A stretch of DNA of 64,000 bases. Origin: Methylobacterium currus. Lineage in GTDB: Bacteria > Pseudomonadota > Alphaproteobacteria > Rhizobiales > Beijerinckiaceae. Below the pieces are notes generated by a model that made no database searches, had not been told where the DNA came from, and worked only from the letters and a program-made list of their open reading frames with translations. The DNA lies in assembly GCF_003058325.1 (NCBI RefSeq), contig NZ_CP028843.1, positions 1,169,501-1,233,500 on the forward strand, given 5' to 3'. Position numbers and translations under genes: made by a program. How positions within the stretch are numbered: position 1 is the first letter of the stretch; each line of letters opens with the position of its first letter. Positions 1-9,112 of the stretch are shown here, piece by piece.

Positions 1-2
1 TG

Positions 3-1142
3 CGCGTCGCCAAGACCTACGGCCTCGAGGGCTACCTCAAGGGCCGCACCCGCGACGCCCTCGACGAGGTCCGCCGCCTGAAGATGAAGGCCGCCAATGC
101 CCGCGGCCGGCTCGACCCGCTACTCGAAGTCGGCGGCGGGCTCGCGGTCGCCGGCGTGCTCGCCTTCATCGGCCACCGCATCCTGTCGGGCGAGAAGACG
201 GTCGGCGACTTCACCGGCTACGTCGCGGCCCTGCTGCTGGCCGCCCAGCCGGCCCGGGCGCTCGGCAACCTCAACGCCATCCTGCAGGAGGCCTTGGCGG
301 CCCTGTCGCGCACCTTCGCGCTGATGGACGAGGCGCCGACGATTCAGGAGAAGCCGGGGGCGCCGGCCTTGACCGTCGCCGGCGGCGAGATCCGGTTCGA
401 GGGCGTGCGCTTCCGCTACCGCGAGGACGCACCGGCGCTGGAGGGCATCGACCTCACGGTCCCGGCCGGCCGCACCACGGCCCTCGTCGGCCGCTCAGGG
501 TCCGGCAAGTCGACCCTGCTGTCCCTGGTGCCGCGGCTCTACGACGTGACGGAGGGCCGTGTCGCGATCGACGGGCAGGACGTGCGCGACGTGACGCTGG
601 CCTCGCTGCGCCGCGCCGTCGCGGTGGTGTCGCAGGAGGTGGTCCTGTTCGACGACACGATCGCGCAGAACATCGCCTTCGGCCGCGAGGGCGCGAGCCG
701 CGAGGAGATCGAGGCGGCGGCCAAGGCCGCGGCGGCGCACGGCTTCATCACCGCCAGGACGGAGGGTTACGACTTCCGGGTCGGGCCCGCCGGCAACCGG
801 CTGTCGGGCGGCGAGCGCCAGCGCATCGCGCTCGCCCGCGCTTTCTTACGCGACGCGCCGATCCTGCTCCTCGACGAGGCGACCTCGGCCCTCGACGCCG
901 AATCCGAGCAGCTCGTCCAGGCGGCCCTGACCCGGTTGATGCGCGGGCGCACCACCTTGGTCATCGCCCACCGCCTCTCGACGGTGCGCGACGCCGACCT
1001 GATCGTCGCGATGGAGGGCGGCCGGATCGCCGAGACCGGCAGCCACGCCGCGCTGATCGCCCGCGGCGGCACCTATGCCCGGCTGCACCGGCTCCAGCTC
1101 GCCGACGACCGGGAGCCCGCCTCGGCGGCGCAGGCGTCGTGA
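3..1142 (+). CDS. ABC exporter, fused membrane and ATPase domains (5' end outside window)
   Basis: The gene is open at the left window edge; the frame is continuous from base 3. What is visible is the end of a type I exporter membrane domain (YGLEGYLKGR, then hydrophobic segments around nt 135-310) followed by a complete nucleotide-binding domain. Walker A GRSGSGKST lies at nt 489-515, the signature LSGGERQR near nt 801-824, Walker B ILLLDEATSALD near nt 860-895, and the H-loop AHRLST near nt 967. This is the MsbA/multidrug-lipid half-transporter layout; the substrate cannot be told from sequence. The TGA overlaps the GTG start of the next gene (GTGA), so the two are probably translated together. 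Confidence 0.9.
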   Translation, partial: RVAKTYGLEGYLKGRTRDALDEVRRLKMKAANARGRLDPLLEVGGGLAVAGVLAFIGHRILSGEKTVGDFTGYVAALLLAAQPARALGNLNAILQEALAALSRTFALMDEAPTIQEKPGAPALTVAGGEIRFEGVRFRYREDAPALEGIDLTVPAGRTTALVGRSGSGKSTLLSLVPRLYDVTEGRVAIDGQDVRDVTLASLRRAVAVVSQEVVLFDDTIAQNIAFGREGASREEIEAAAKAAAAHGFITARTEGYDFRVGPAGNRLSGGERQRIALARAFLRDAPILLLDEATSALDAESEQLVQAALTRLMRGRTTLVIAHRLSTVRDADLIVAMEGGRIAETGSHAALIARGGTYARLHRLQLADDREPASAAQAS

Positions 1143-2035
1143 GGCCCGGGACGACCTCGGCCGATGCGCCGTCGGGGCGCCGCCTCGCCCTGGGCGTCGC
1201 CTTCGCGCTCGTCGCCGTCAGCCTGTGGGGCGGCTGGTTCGTCATCACCCGCCGGACGGTGGCGGCAGGGGGCGTGCTCGGGCCCGCCGACCTCGTGGCG
1301 CTCCGCTTCGGCATCGGCGGGCTTCTGCTTCTGCCGGTGCTGGCCTTGCGCCTGCGCGGCCTCGACCGGAGGGCGCTCGTCGACGGGGCTTTCCTCTACG
1401 TGGCGCAAGGCGCGCCCTTCGCGCTCCTGATCTCGGTGGCCCTGCGCTACGCGCCCGCAGGCCACGGGGCAGCGCTGACGCCCGGGACCATGCCGCTCTT
1501 CGCCGCACTCCTCGGGGCGCTGATGCTGCGCGACCGGCCGGGACGCCTCGCGCTCGCCGGTCTCGGGCTGATCGCCGCCGGGGCGCTCACCCTGGCGGGG
1601 GGCTTTCGCGACGCCGACGAGCTGTTCGGCTACGGCCTTCTCCTCACCGCCGCCTTCCTGTGGGCCGCCGGCACGGTGCGGATGCGCCGCTCCCGCCTCA
1701 CCGCTCTGGAGGCGACGGCACTGATCTGCGTCGGCTCGCTTCTCACCTACATCCCGCTCTATCTCGCCTCCGGCCTGACGCGCCTCCTGGAGGCGCCGCC
1801 GGCGGAGGTCGCGATCCAGGCAATCTATCAGGGCGTGATGGTCAGCGTGGTGGCGCTCATCGCCTTCAATCGCTCGCTGGCGCTGATCGGCCGGCGCAGC
1901 CCGGCCTTCACCGCCCTGGTGCCGGTGATCGCGACGCTGCTGGCGATTCCCGTCCTCGGCGAGGTGCCGGACCCGCGCCATGTCGGCGCCATCCTGGCGA
2001 TCGGGGCGGGGGTGCTGCTGACGACGCGGGGGTGA
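1139..2035 (+). CDS. EamA/DMT-family transporter
   Basis: A 298-residue protein made almost entirely of hydrophobic segments, about ten, in two similar halves. This is the layout of drug/metabolite transporters with two EamA domains (for example LWGGWFVITRR at the start and ALVPVIATLLAIPVLGE near the end). The family exports or imports small metabolites across the inner membrane; the substrate is unknown. GTG was chosen as start because it overlaps the TGA of the ABC exporter, indicating translational coupling and a two-gene operon. Confidence 0.88.
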   Translation: MRPGTTSADAPSGRRLALGVAFALVAVSLWGGWFVITRRTVAAGGVLGPADLVALRFGIGGLLLLPVLALRLRGLDRRALVDGAFLYVAQGAPFALLISVALRYAPAGHGAALTPGTMPLFAALLGALMLRDRPGRLALAGLGLIAAGALTLAGGFRDADELFGYGLLLTAAFLWAAGTVRMRRSRLTALEATALICVGSLLTYIPLYLASGLTRLLEAPPAEVAIQAIYQGVMVSVVALIAFNRSLALIGRRSPAFTALVPVIATLLAIPVLGEVPDPRHVGAILAIGAGVLLTTRG

Positions 2036-2129
2036 AGAGGCTTCGTGGAGGAGCGCAGCCCCTTCCCAACGTGAGCGGGAACCGGCCCGGTCGCACAGCG
2101 CCACCCGATCGAAACGCCGAGGACAGGCG

Positions 2130-2778
2130 ATGGCCTACTTCCATCACACGATCCATGGCACCGTCCTCGACTTCGCCCATCCGGAACCGCGCAGGCTTGC
2201 CTTCGTCGTCAGGAACCTGGCGCGTGAGCTGGCGATCGATGTCCGTTTCTCATACCATCGCGCTTTCGTATCGACACGTCGATGCGAAAGCGTCCGGCGC
2301 ATCAGCGCCGGCGCCCGTTCGGGCTGGGCCAGCGCCTTCGAACGTGTCCGTTCGAGGGCGCGGCGGTATCAAACCACTCTTTCACATGCAAGTTCGAGGA
2401 GGGCCGCCACACGACGGAGCCTCTGATCATCGATCACAAGCAACGGCGCGCCTACGATGCCGAGCGGCACGAGTTGTCGCGTCGGCTTCCGGCGATCGTG
2501 GATGCGCTCCCGACCGCCTCGGTCTACCTGACACCGACCGACCGGAACTACGTGGTCATCGCAAATATTACCACGGCAGACGGCCGGCAATATCCGATGC
2601 ACTTCAATTTGCGCCGTGCGCCTCCCGGGCATTCGTCTCACTTGCTGATGTCGTCGAGAGCGCCTATCCGGTGACCGACCGTCGGCAGGTGCTCGCGGGC
2701 ACCACGACAATCAGCTTCCCCGTGCTCTGCGCGAAGATCTACCGGGGGGAGCGCATCCGGTCGCAAGCTCGTCGCTAG
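2130..2778 (+). pseudogene. Hypothetical protein gene disrupted by a 116-bp repeat and a frameshift
   Basis: The first 41 codons (MAYFHHTIHGTVLDF...DVRFS) run in one frame and are interrupted at 2253 by the three-hairpin element. Joining the TCA codon at 2250-2252 to 2372, that is removing 119 bp (the element plus one TCA), restores a continuous frame: RFS then NHSFTCKFEEG and on through ...ANITTADGRQYPMHFNL. A second break near 2610-2630 moves the reading into another frame that continues SLADVVESAYPVTDRRQ to the TAG at 2776-2778. The intact protein would have been about 175 residues with no recognised domain. I infer one ancestral gene because each fragment keeps protein-like composition and ends where the next begins. 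Confidence 0.6.
2253..2368 (+). repeat. 116-bp three-hairpin palindromic element, copy A
   Basis: The element consists of three successive inverted repeats: a long arm around CGCTTTCGTATCGAC/GTCGATGCGAAAGCG, a short central CCGGCGC/GCGCCGG pair, and a GCGCCTTCGAACG/CGTTCGAGGGCGC arm. It starts TACC and ends GGTA, with TCA directly repeated on each side (2250-2252 and 2369-2371). Two more copies of exactly the same length are at 34180 and 58236 in the opposite orientation. It interrupts a reading frame. It resembles REP/BIME or MITE-like sequences; no coding capacity. Confidence 0.85.
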
Positions 2779-2783
2779 ACGTG

Positions 2784-2814
2784 AAAAACCCCGCATCTCG
2801 CATGGAGTGCGGGG
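2784..2814 (-). terminator. Intrinsic terminator for the phosphatase-like gene
   Basis: Stem CCCCGCA (2789-2795) pairs with TGCGGGG (2808-2814), with an inner CTC/GAG pairing. Read on the minus strand it is followed by five T residues (2784-2788). It lies about 160 bp beyond the stop of the minus-strand gene at 2977. Confidence 0.8.
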
Positions 2815-2976
2815 TGATCACTCGCCATGACACTTGGATATCGCGCGTTGCGCGTGGACCGGTCACGGTTGCCCATGTCCGGCGGCCTGGGGCTCTTGCG
2901 GCAAACCGCTCAGGCGACCAGTCCCCAGCCCAGCAGATATGCAGATCGGATCGAAAAATCTAACCCTCACGCAGCC

Positions 2977-3702
2977 TCACTCGCGCCGCAGCAGCCGGTC
3001 GACCAGCAGGTCCGACCACAGACCGGCGCGGAAGTCGCGCTTGAGCGCCTCCGGGTCGTAGACGTGCTCGACCCAGTCGAGGAAGCTCAGGCCCTTCGGC
3101 TCGCCCTCGGTCAGGTAGCGCTCGAAGAACGCGTCGAGGATGCCGGTCTTGGCGAAGCGGAAATGGCCGAACCTCGCCGAGAGCTGGCGCGCCGCCTCGC
3201 GGACCGGCCGGCCCTCGTGCAGGATCAGGTAGAGGGCGGCGGCCAATCCCGCCCGGTCGGCGCCGGACTTGCAGTGCAGCACGGCCGGATAGGCGAGGCC
3301 GGCGAAGAAGTCCCTGGCGGCGAGCAGGGTCGCCTTGTCGGGCGCCTCGCGCGAGCGCATCACGAACTCGACGAGCTGCAATCCCTCGCGCTCGCAGGCC
3401 TCGCGCTGGAGCTGCCAGGAGCCGTGCTCGCGCCCGCCGCGCAGCGAGATGATCGTGCGCACGCCCTGGCGCCGGAACCAGGCGAGGTCGTGCGGCGCCG
3501 GCTGGGCCGAGCGCCAGACCATCCCGCGCCCGATCCGGTGGCGGTTGAGATAGGCCAGGCGGATCACGCCGTGGTCGATGAGCAGCATGTTGGCCCAGGC
3601 GCGCAGGCGTCCACCCGGGCCGGCGATCGGCTGCTCCCAGCGGGCGATGCGGGCCATGCGGCGGGCGTAGCGGGTCTCGGGCGGGAGGAAACGGTTGAGC
3701 AC
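2977..3702 (-). CDS. Tyrosine/dual-specificity phosphatase-like protein
   Basis: The protein carries the P-loop HCKSGADRAG (about residues 143-152), matching the HCX5R signature of cysteine phosphatases, preceded by GVRTIISLRGG, typical of the dual-specificity/Siw14-like fold. The expected role is removal of phosphate from protein or small phospho-substrates in the cytoplasm; the substrate is unknown. The frame is open to a possible start at 3825, but the first 40 residues there look like upstream sequence. GTG at 3702 (VLNRFLPPETRYARR) or ATG at 3657 are the more family-like starts; neither has a strong ribosome binding site. It is a single gene with its own downstream terminator. Confidence 0.8.
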   Translation of the reverse strand: MLNRFLPPETRYARRMARIARWEQPIAGPGGRLRAWANMLLIDHGVIRLAYLNRHRIGRGMVWRSAQPAPHDLAWFRRQGVRTIISLRGGREHGSWQLQREACEREGLQLVEFVMRSREAPDKATLLAARDFFAGLAYPAVLHCKSGADRAGLAAALYLILHEGRPVREAARQLSARFGHFRFAKTGILDAFFERYLTEGEPKGLSFLDWVEHVYDPEALKRDFRAGLWSDLLVDRLLRRE

Positions 3703-3893
3703 GAAGGAGCGGGCGCCTGAGTGATGAAATCGCGATTCGCCGGAAGCGCAGCGTGCCGCTCTACCAGCCGCGTGACCCGGCCGCAACGACGCCGCCGCCG
3801 ATGAGCCGTCGCACAAGCCTGGCATTGCGCTTGCGACGTCTCCCCCGCATCGTAGGGACGCGATCCGTCGGCTAACAATCGAGGGGGAAGGCC

Positions 3894-4400
3894 GTGAGCA
3901 CTCAGGTCGTCAGCATTCGCCGAGCCCGAGACCGGGATGCCGGAATGCTGTCGGAAATCTTCGACGCCGCCTGGCGCGAGGCCTATCAGGGCATCATCCC
4001 GGGCGTCGCCCTCGACCGGATGCTGGCCCGGCGCGGGCCGCGCTGGTGGCGCTCCACCATCGGCCGCAACCGGCCGCTGGTGGTGCTCGAGGTGGGCGAG
4101 AGCGTCATCGGCTACGTCTCCTACGGCCGCTGCCGCGACCGGTCGCTCAAGGCCGAGGGCGAGATCGACGAGATCTACCTCGCGCCGACCTACCAGGGCC
4201 TCGGCTACGGCACCCGGCTCTTCCGGGCGGTGCGCAACGACCTCGCCGACCGGGATGTGCGCCGGGTCGCGGTGTGGTCGCTCACCGAGAACGACCGGGC
4301 GCGGGACTTCTACGAGCGGATGGGCGGACGCGTGGTGGCCGAGGCCTGCGACCGCATCGCCGGGGCCGACCTGCACAAGGTCGCCTACCTGTTCGGCTGA
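3894..4400 (+). CDS. GNAT-family N-acetyltransferase
   Basis: A 168-residue single-domain GNAT. The acetyl-CoA pyrophosphate loop is visible as QGLGYGTRL, preceded by the beta-4 strand EIDEIYLAPTYQ and followed by RVAVWSLTENDRARDFYERMGG, the usual C-terminal half. It would transfer an acetyl group from acetyl-CoA to an amine; the acceptor cannot be predicted. The GTG start is 3 bases after a purine-rich GAGGGGGAAG. It is divergent from the phosphatase-like gene; the ~190-bp gap probably holds both promoters. Confidence 0.85.
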   Translation: MSTQVVSIRRARDRDAGMLSEIFDAAWREAYQGIIPGVALDRMLARRGPRWWRSTIGRNRPLVVLEVGESVIGYVSYGRCRDRSLKAEGEIDEIYLAPTYQGLGYGTRLFRAVRNDLADRDVRRVAVWSLTENDRARDFYERMGGRVVAEACDRIAGADLHKVAYLFG

Positions 4401-4729
4401 GAGGCCGGGGCGGGGCCGCGGCGGAGACGGCCTTTGCCTCCTGTTTGATCGTTGGCGCGGTCACCTGCCTAATCGATAATCATCCGCAGCAATGGGGCCG
4501 GGGGGCGACGGTCATCGCATCCGGTCCGGCTGCAGGGGAACTTGTCCTCGACTGTCACGGCCGCCGATGCGTTCCGGCGCTTGTGCGGGCGCTCGCGGCC
4601 CTCTAAGTGCACCTCACCAAACTCCCGCTGCGCTGGCGTCTCCACAACGACCGGTGGCCGGGGGTTTTGTGAGAGACACTCAGGACCGCGCCATTCAGGG
4701 GCATTCGCGCCCTTGCAGGGAGTTTGCTC
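4401..4729. other. Non-coding gap upstream of ppa
   Basis: About 330 bp with no supported gene. Short open frames here lack ribosome binding sites and family-like sequence. It presumably contains the ppa promoter, but I see no convincing -35/-10 pair. Confidence 0.4.
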
Positions 4730-5263
4730 ATGCGCCTCGACGCCATCTCCATCGGCAAGAACCCGCCCGAAGACGTCAACGTCGTCATTGAGGTTCCGGT
4801 CGGCGGCGAGCCGATCAAGTACGAGATGGACAAGGAGGCCGGGACGCTGATCGTCGACCGGTTCCTCTACACCGCGATGCATTATCCGGGGAATTACGGC
4901 TTCATCCCCCACACCTTGTCGGGCGACGGCGATCCGTGCGACGTGCTGATCGCCAACACCCGGGCGATCGTCCCCGGCGCCGTGATGAGCGTGCGCCCCG
5001 TCGGCGTGCTGGTGATGGAGGACAATGCCGGCGAGGACGAGAAGATCATCGCCGTCCCGTCGCGCAACCTGACCAAGCGCTACGACCGGATCGAGAACTA
5101 CACCGACCTGCCCGACATCACGATCCACCAGATCCAGCACTTCTTCGAGCACTACAAGGATCTCGAGCCCGGCAAGTGGGTGAAGATCGTGCGCTGGGGC
5201 GACAAGGCCGAGGCGCAGCGCCTGATCCTCGAGGGCATCGAGCGGGCCACGAAGGCGAAGTAA
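4730..5263 (+). CDS. ppa: Inorganic pyrophosphatase (family I)
   Basis: Hydrolyses pyrophosphate to two phosphates in the cytoplasm, pulling biosynthetic reactions forward. The 177-residue length matches bacterial family I enzymes. Recognisable blocks are [39 protein letters not shown] with the conserved Asp triad that binds Mg, and [15 protein letters not shown] at 4730 was preferred to TTG at 4724 because it gives the normal N-terminus [13 protein letters not shown] and is well spaced from the upstream GCAGGGAG. It appears to be monocistronic. Confidence 0.96.
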   Translation: MRLDAISIGKNPPEDVNVVIEVPVGGEPIKYEMDKEAGTLIVDRFLYTAMHYPGNYGFIPHTLSGDGDPCDVLIANTRAIVPGAVMSVRPVGVLVMEDNAGEDEKIIAVPSRNLTKRYDRIENYTDLPDITIHQIQHFFEHYKDLEPGKWVKIVRWGDKAEAQRLILEGIERATKAK

Positions 5264-5281
5264 GCAGGACCGTGACGGGAG

Positions 5282-5308
5282 GGTTCGGCGCGGGATCGCG
5301 CCCGAACC
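5282..5308 (+). terminator. Possible terminator hairpin after ppa
   Basis: GGTTCGGCGCG (5282-5292) pairs with CGCG plus CCGAACC (5297-5308) around a GGAT loop with one bulged C. It sits 18 bp after the ppa stop, but there is no T-tract, so it is only a candidate. Confidence 0.45.
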
Positions 5309-5309
5309 T

Positions 5310-5649
5310 TCCGCCACGGAACTCGGGCCCGCCCAAGGTCCGCCTCGTCAGGGGTCGCATACCCTTGCCCAAGCTCGGCAACCCCGGCTTCGGATGGGGG
5401 GAGGGCGACGCGGCGAGCGAGCGCAGGGGGACAGCGCTTCCGAAGAGGTGGCGACCATGAAGACGGGCGCGAACCCGGTCAGCCTCGCGCTCCCCCTCTT
5501 CCACGCGAGGCACGAGCGCGTCGCGCCCACAACAGGGAAACTTCCCCCGCAGAGGGGAAGGCGGTTGTTGCGCAGGACTGGCGCGGATCAAGCCGTCGGT
5601 CGGCTCACCCGATCGTCCGTCCGGAAATCTCGTCCAGGCCAGCGCCCGA
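5310..5649. other. Non-coding gap between ppa and YARHG gene
   Basis: About 340 bp with no convincing gene on either strand. It contains a small hairpin CTTCCCC/GGGGAAG at 5541-5560 whose loop region CGCAGA recurs in a related hairpin near 49326. Confidence 0.4.
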
Positions 5650-5913
5650 TCACGGGGCACATCTCATGGAGCGTTCCATGGACGTGATCTCGGCGATCTC
5701 GGCGCGCTGCCGCGCGGAGAGTGGCACGTCGGCCTGATCGTCGTACCGGCAGCCGGCATTGCCGAAGCTGCGGATCGCCTTGGCGGTCTTGAAGCAGTAG
5801 CCCGCCTCCTTGTAGATCATGTTCCGCTGATACCAGAACTCGTCGCAGGATTGAGCCAAGCCCGGCGTTGCGCCGGCCAGGACCAGCAGGGCGGCGGTCG
5901 CTGCATGCTTCAT
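5650..5913 (-). CDS. Small secreted YARHG-like domain protein
   Basis: An 87-residue protein with an N-terminal signal peptide (MKHAATAALLVLAGATPGLAQ) and a mature part CDEFWYQRNMIYKEAGYCF...GNAGC. It resembles the YARHG domain, a short extracellular module of unknown function with the RN-IY--AGYCF pattern. Three cysteines could form disulfides in the periplasm. ATG at 5913 is preferred to GTG at 5922 because it starts the signal peptide directly. It appears to be a single gene. Confidence 0.75.
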   Translation of the reverse strand: MKHAATAALLVLAGATPGLAQSCDEFWYQRNMIYKEAGYCFKTAKAIRSFGNAGCRYDDQADVPLSARQRAEIAEITSMERSMRCAP

Positions 5914-6065
5914 GAATGGCACCTGTTCTGAAGGACCGAGGCGAACCGGGACCGCGAACGGGGCGGGGGCGCGAGCCGCTCTCTGCGCTCCGCCTCGCGG
6001 TCATCCGGCCGGTCGCCGCAGGCGGTCACGGGTCGCGACCGCCTGCGATGTGCGGAGCCGTTCGC

Positions 6066-6266
6066 TCAAGCCTGGGCGGCCGCTTTTCCCGCCCGCGGCT
6101 TCTTCACCGCATCGTTGTAGGGCGCGTTGTAGGCGCGGCGCACCGAGGCCCAGTAGGCCTCGCGCTCGCGGGCCGAGAGGCGGCCGAGCGCGGCGTTGAG
6201 CGCCGCCTCGCCGGCGGCTTCCAGCCCGCGCAGCTGGTCCGGGGTGACGTCGTGAACGGTAGTCAT
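6066..6266 (-). CDS. Small hypothetical protein
   Basis: A 66-residue protein, MTTVHDVTPDQLRGLEAAG..., predicted mostly helical with a basic Ala/Lys-rich tail (VKKPRAGKAAAQA). No family recognised. The frame extends upstream to 6359, but the first 31 residues look like intergenic translation, and MTTVHD is the natural start. It is cytoplasmic by lack of signal or membrane segments. It lies downstream of the cyd operon on the same strand. Confidence 0.55.
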   Translation of the reverse strand: MTTVHDVTPDQLRGLEAAGEAALNAALGRLSAREREAYWASVRRAYNAPYNDAVKKPRAGKAAAQA

Positions 6267-6397
6267 GGCCTGAAGGGGTCCCGAGCCCGGATGGGTTCGG
6301 GCGGCACCATGCCACAAGCGCGGCCGTTCTGCACGTCTCCGGTTGCCGCGCCGCGGCATCGCCCTACCGGCTGTCCCCGCTCTTTCGGCGGCCCGCC

Positions 6398-6523
6398 TCA
6401 GCTGCTGGTCCGGAGCCAGAGGCGCAGGACGAGGGCCACGGTGGCGAGCGCCAGGAGGCTCCCGCCGTAGAGGGCGGCGAACCAGGCGAGCCGCTGCCAG
6501 AGCGGCACGGGGGCGGCCCGCAT
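6398..6523 (-). CDS. DUF2474-type small subunit of cytochrome bd oxidase
   Basis: A 41-residue single-pass membrane protein: a basic N-terminus with PLWQRLAWFAALYGGSLL, then a hydrophobic helix ending RLWLRTSS. DUF2474 proteins are typically encoded directly after cydB in cyanide-insensitive-type bd oxidase operons and are thought to act like CydX in stabilising the complex. The ATG overlaps the cydB TGA by one base (TGATG), so translation is coupled. Confidence 0.85.
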   Translation of the reverse strand: MRAAPVPLWQRLAWFAALYGGSLLALATVALVLRLWLRTSS

Positions 6524-7530
6524 CAGTGGTAGCCCTCCGAGTCGACCTTGCCGCGGAAGACCCAGTACGAGTAGGCGGTGTAGGCCAGGATGACCGGGAT
6601 CAGGACCGAGGCGCCGACCAGCATGAAGATCTGGCTCGAGCGCGGCGAGGCCGCCTCCCAGATCGTCACCCGCCCCGGCACCACGTCCGGGAAGATGCTG
6701 ATGCCGAGCCCGACGAAGGAGAGCAGGAACAGCCCGAGCGCGATCAGGAACGGCGCCCGGTCGGCCCCGCCCTTGAGCAGTCGGAAGAAGCCGTAGGCGG
6801 CGAGGGCGACGAGGAGCGGAACCTGTGCGGTGAGCAGCACGCCCGGCATGGCGAACCAGCGCTCCCAGTACTGGCCCTTCAGGAAGGGCGTCGCGGCGCT
6901 CACCGCCCCGATCGCCGCGACGGTGGCGGCCCCGAGCCAGAGGGCGAGGGAGCGGGCCTTGTCGTGCAGGGGCCCGTGGGTGCGCATCACCAGCCAGGTC
7001 GCGCCGAGGAGCGCGTAGCCGCAGACGAGGCCGAGGCCGACGAGCAGGCTGAACGGCGAGAGCCAGTCCCACCATCCCCCCGCATAGGCCCGTCCCTCGA
7101 CCCGGATGCCCTGGAGCAGGGCACCGAGCGCGATCCCCTGCGACAGGGCCGCCACCACCGAGCCGCCCGTGAAGGCGATGTCCCAGAAGGCCCGGTGGCC
7201 GGGATCGCGCCAGCGGAACTCGAAGGCGACGCCGCGGAAGATCAGGCCGAGCAGCATCGCGATGATCGGCGCGTAGAGGGCCGGCAGGATGATGGCGTAG
7301 GCGAGCGGAAAGGCGGCGAAGAGCCCGCCGCCGCCCAGCACCAGCCAGGTCTCGTTGCCGTCCCAGACCGGGGCGACGGAGTTCATCGCGGTGTTGCGCT
7401 CCTCGCCCGGCCGCAGGGTCGGGAACAGGATGCCGATGCCGAGGTCGAAGCCGTCCATCACGATGTAGGCGAAGATCGCGAAGGCGATGACGAACGCCCA
7501 GACCACGGTGAGATCGAGATGCTCGATCAT
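6523..7530 (-). CDS. cydB: Cytochrome bd (CIO-type) ubiquinol oxidase subunit II
   Basis: A 335-residue polytopic protein with the family N-terminus MDGFDLGIGIL and the conserved block VAPVWDGNETWLVLGGGGLFAAFP. With subunit I it forms the inner-membrane quinol oxidase that reduces oxygen to water without pumping protons. The start at 7530 lies 10 bp after the cydA stop and is preceded by GAGGAGA. It ends in a TGATG overlap with the DUF2474 gene. Confidence 0.95.
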   Translation of the reverse strand: MIEHLDLTVVWAFVIAFAIFAYIVMDGFDLGIGILFPTLRPGEERNTAMNSVAPVWDGNETWLVLGGGGLFAAFPLAYAIILPALYAPIIAMLLGLIFRGVAFEFRWRDPGHRAFWDIAFTGGSVVAALSQGIALGALLQGIRVEGRAYAGGWWDWLSPFSLLVGLGLVCGYALLGATWLVMRTHGPLHDKARSLALWLGAATVAAIGAVSAATPFLKGQYWERWFAMPGVLLTAQVPLLVALAAYGFFRLLKGGADRAPFLIALGLFLLSFVGLGISIFPDVVPGRVTIWEAASPRSSQIFMLVGASVLIPVILAYTAYSYWVFRGKVDSEGYH

Positions 7531-7540
7531 GCTCCTCTCC

Positions 7541-8977
7541 TCACTCGGCCGGCTGCGCGACGCGGCCCGACCCGACCGAGGGGGCCGGCGTGATGCCGGC
7601 GGTCCGGATCGGCAGGTCGTCGGGCAGGTCATGCTCGCCGACATGCGGCGGGTGGCTCATCAGGCGCAGGATGTAGATCACCCCGATGCCGAAGACCGCG
7701 AAGTAGATCGCCACGAAGGCGACGAGGGAGGAGGCCACCGCCGGGGCGGAGAGGGGCGAGGCCGACTCCGCCGTGCGCAGCAGGCCGTAGACCGAGAAGG
7801 GCTGGCGCCCGACCTCGGTGGTGATCCAGCCCGCCAGCACCGCCACGAAGCCGGCCGGACCCATCGCGACGGCGAGGCGGTGCAGGGGCGCCCACTCGTA
7901 GAGCCGGCCGCGCAGGCGGGCCAGCAGGCTCAGCATCCCGAGGCCCAGGATGGCGAAGCCGAGGGCGACCATGACCCGGAACGACCAGAACACCACCGGC
8001 ACCGGCGGCCAGTTCTCCCGCGCCACGCTGTCGAGGCCCTTCAGCGGCGCGTCCAGGCTGTGCTTGAGGATCAGCGAGGAGAGCTTCGGGATCTCGACGG
8101 CGTAGCGCACGGTGCGCGCCTCCTCGTCGGGCCAGCCGAACAGGACCAGCGGCGCCCCGTCCGGGTGGCTCCGGAAGTGGCCCTCCATCGCCATCACCTT
8201 GGCGGGCTGGTGCTCCAGGGTGTTGAGGCCGTGGGCGTCGCCGGCGAGGATCTGGAGCGGCGCCACCAGGGTCGCCATCCACATCGCCATCGAGAACATC
8301 GTGCGGGCGCCCTCGGTCGGGCCGCTCAGGGTCCGCGCCCGGTCCCGCAGCAGGTGCCAGGCCCCGACCGCGCCGACCACCAGGGCCGTCGTCAGGTAGG
8401 CGGCCAGGACCATGTGGACGAGGCGGAACGGGAAGGACGGGTTGAAGACGATCGCCCACCAGTCCTGCGGGACGAACTGGCCCTGGTCGTTCACGGCGTG
8501 GCCCTGCGGCGTGTGCATCCAGGAATTCACCGACAGGATCCAGAACGCCGAGACGAACGTGCCGAGCGCCACCATCAGGGTCGCCAGGAAGTGCAGCCGC
8601 GGTCCGACCTTCCGCATCCCGAACAGCATCACGCCGAGGAAGCCCGCCTCCAGGAAGAATGCGGTCAGAACCTCGTAGGCCATCAGCGGACCGAGCACCG
8701 GCCCCGTCCTGTCGGAGAAGACCGACCAGTTCGTGCCGAACTGATAGGACATCACGAGGCCGGAAACGACGCCCATCGCGAAAGCGACGGCGAAGATCTT
8801 GATCCAGTACTTGAACAGATCGAGGTAGACCTGCCGCCTTGTCGCGAGCCAGAGGCTTTCGAGCACCGCCAGGTAGCTGGCGAGCCCGATCGAGAAGGCC
8901 GGGAAGATGATGTGGAACGCGACCGTGAACCCGAACTGGGCCCGGGCGAGAAGCAGTGCGTCCAGGTTCGACAGCAT
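7541..8977 (-). CDS. cydA: Cytochrome bd (CIO-type) ubiquinol oxidase subunit I
   Basis: A 478-residue subunit carrying the haems and quinol site. Candidate axial ligands are His22 (FHIIFPAFS) and His188 (FRLVHMV). The distal motif GWITTEVGRQPF is typical of the cyanide-insensitive (CioA) branch. The Q-loop lacks the long C-terminal insert of the E. coli CydA type, consistent with the short-loop branch. ATG at 8977 follows GAGGGTGG; an in-frame GTG two codons upstream (8983) is the alternative. It is first in the order cydA-cydB-DUF2474 and is expected to support respiration at low oxygen or under cyanide or sulfide stress. Confidence 0.94.
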   Translation of the reverse strand: MLSNLDALLLARAQFGFTVAFHIIFPAFSIGLASYLAVLESLWLATRRQVYLDLFKYWIKIFAVAFAMGVVSGLVMSYQFGTNWSVFSDRTGPVLGPLMAYEVLTAFFLEAGFLGVMLFGMRKVGPRLHFLATLMVALGTFVSAFWILSVNSWMHTPQGHAVNDQGQFVPQDWWAIVFNPSFPFRLVHMVLAAYLTTALVVGAVGAWHLLRDRARTLSGPTEGARTMFSMAMWMATLVAPLQILAGDAHGLNTLEHQPAKVMAMEGHFRSHPDGAPLVLFGWPDEEARTVRYAVEIPKLSSLILKHSLDAPLKGLDSVARENWPPVPVVFWSFRVMVALGFAILGLGMLSLLARLRGRLYEWAPLHRLAVAMGPAGFVAVLAGWITTEVGRQPFSVYGLLRTAESASPLSAPAVASSLVAFVAIYFAVFGIGVIYILRLMSHPPHVGEHDLPDDLPIRTAGITPAPSVGSGRVAQPAE

Positions 8978-9112
8978 GGCCACCCTCGTGAATGGAGGTT
9001 CGGCGATGGGACGCGCCGTCCCGCGCGGTTCCGGAGGGACGAAGGAACCGTGACGCGCCGCCGCCCGGCAGCGACACGGCGGTCGCCCGGGAAGCTAGGG
9101 GAACAGGATGTG

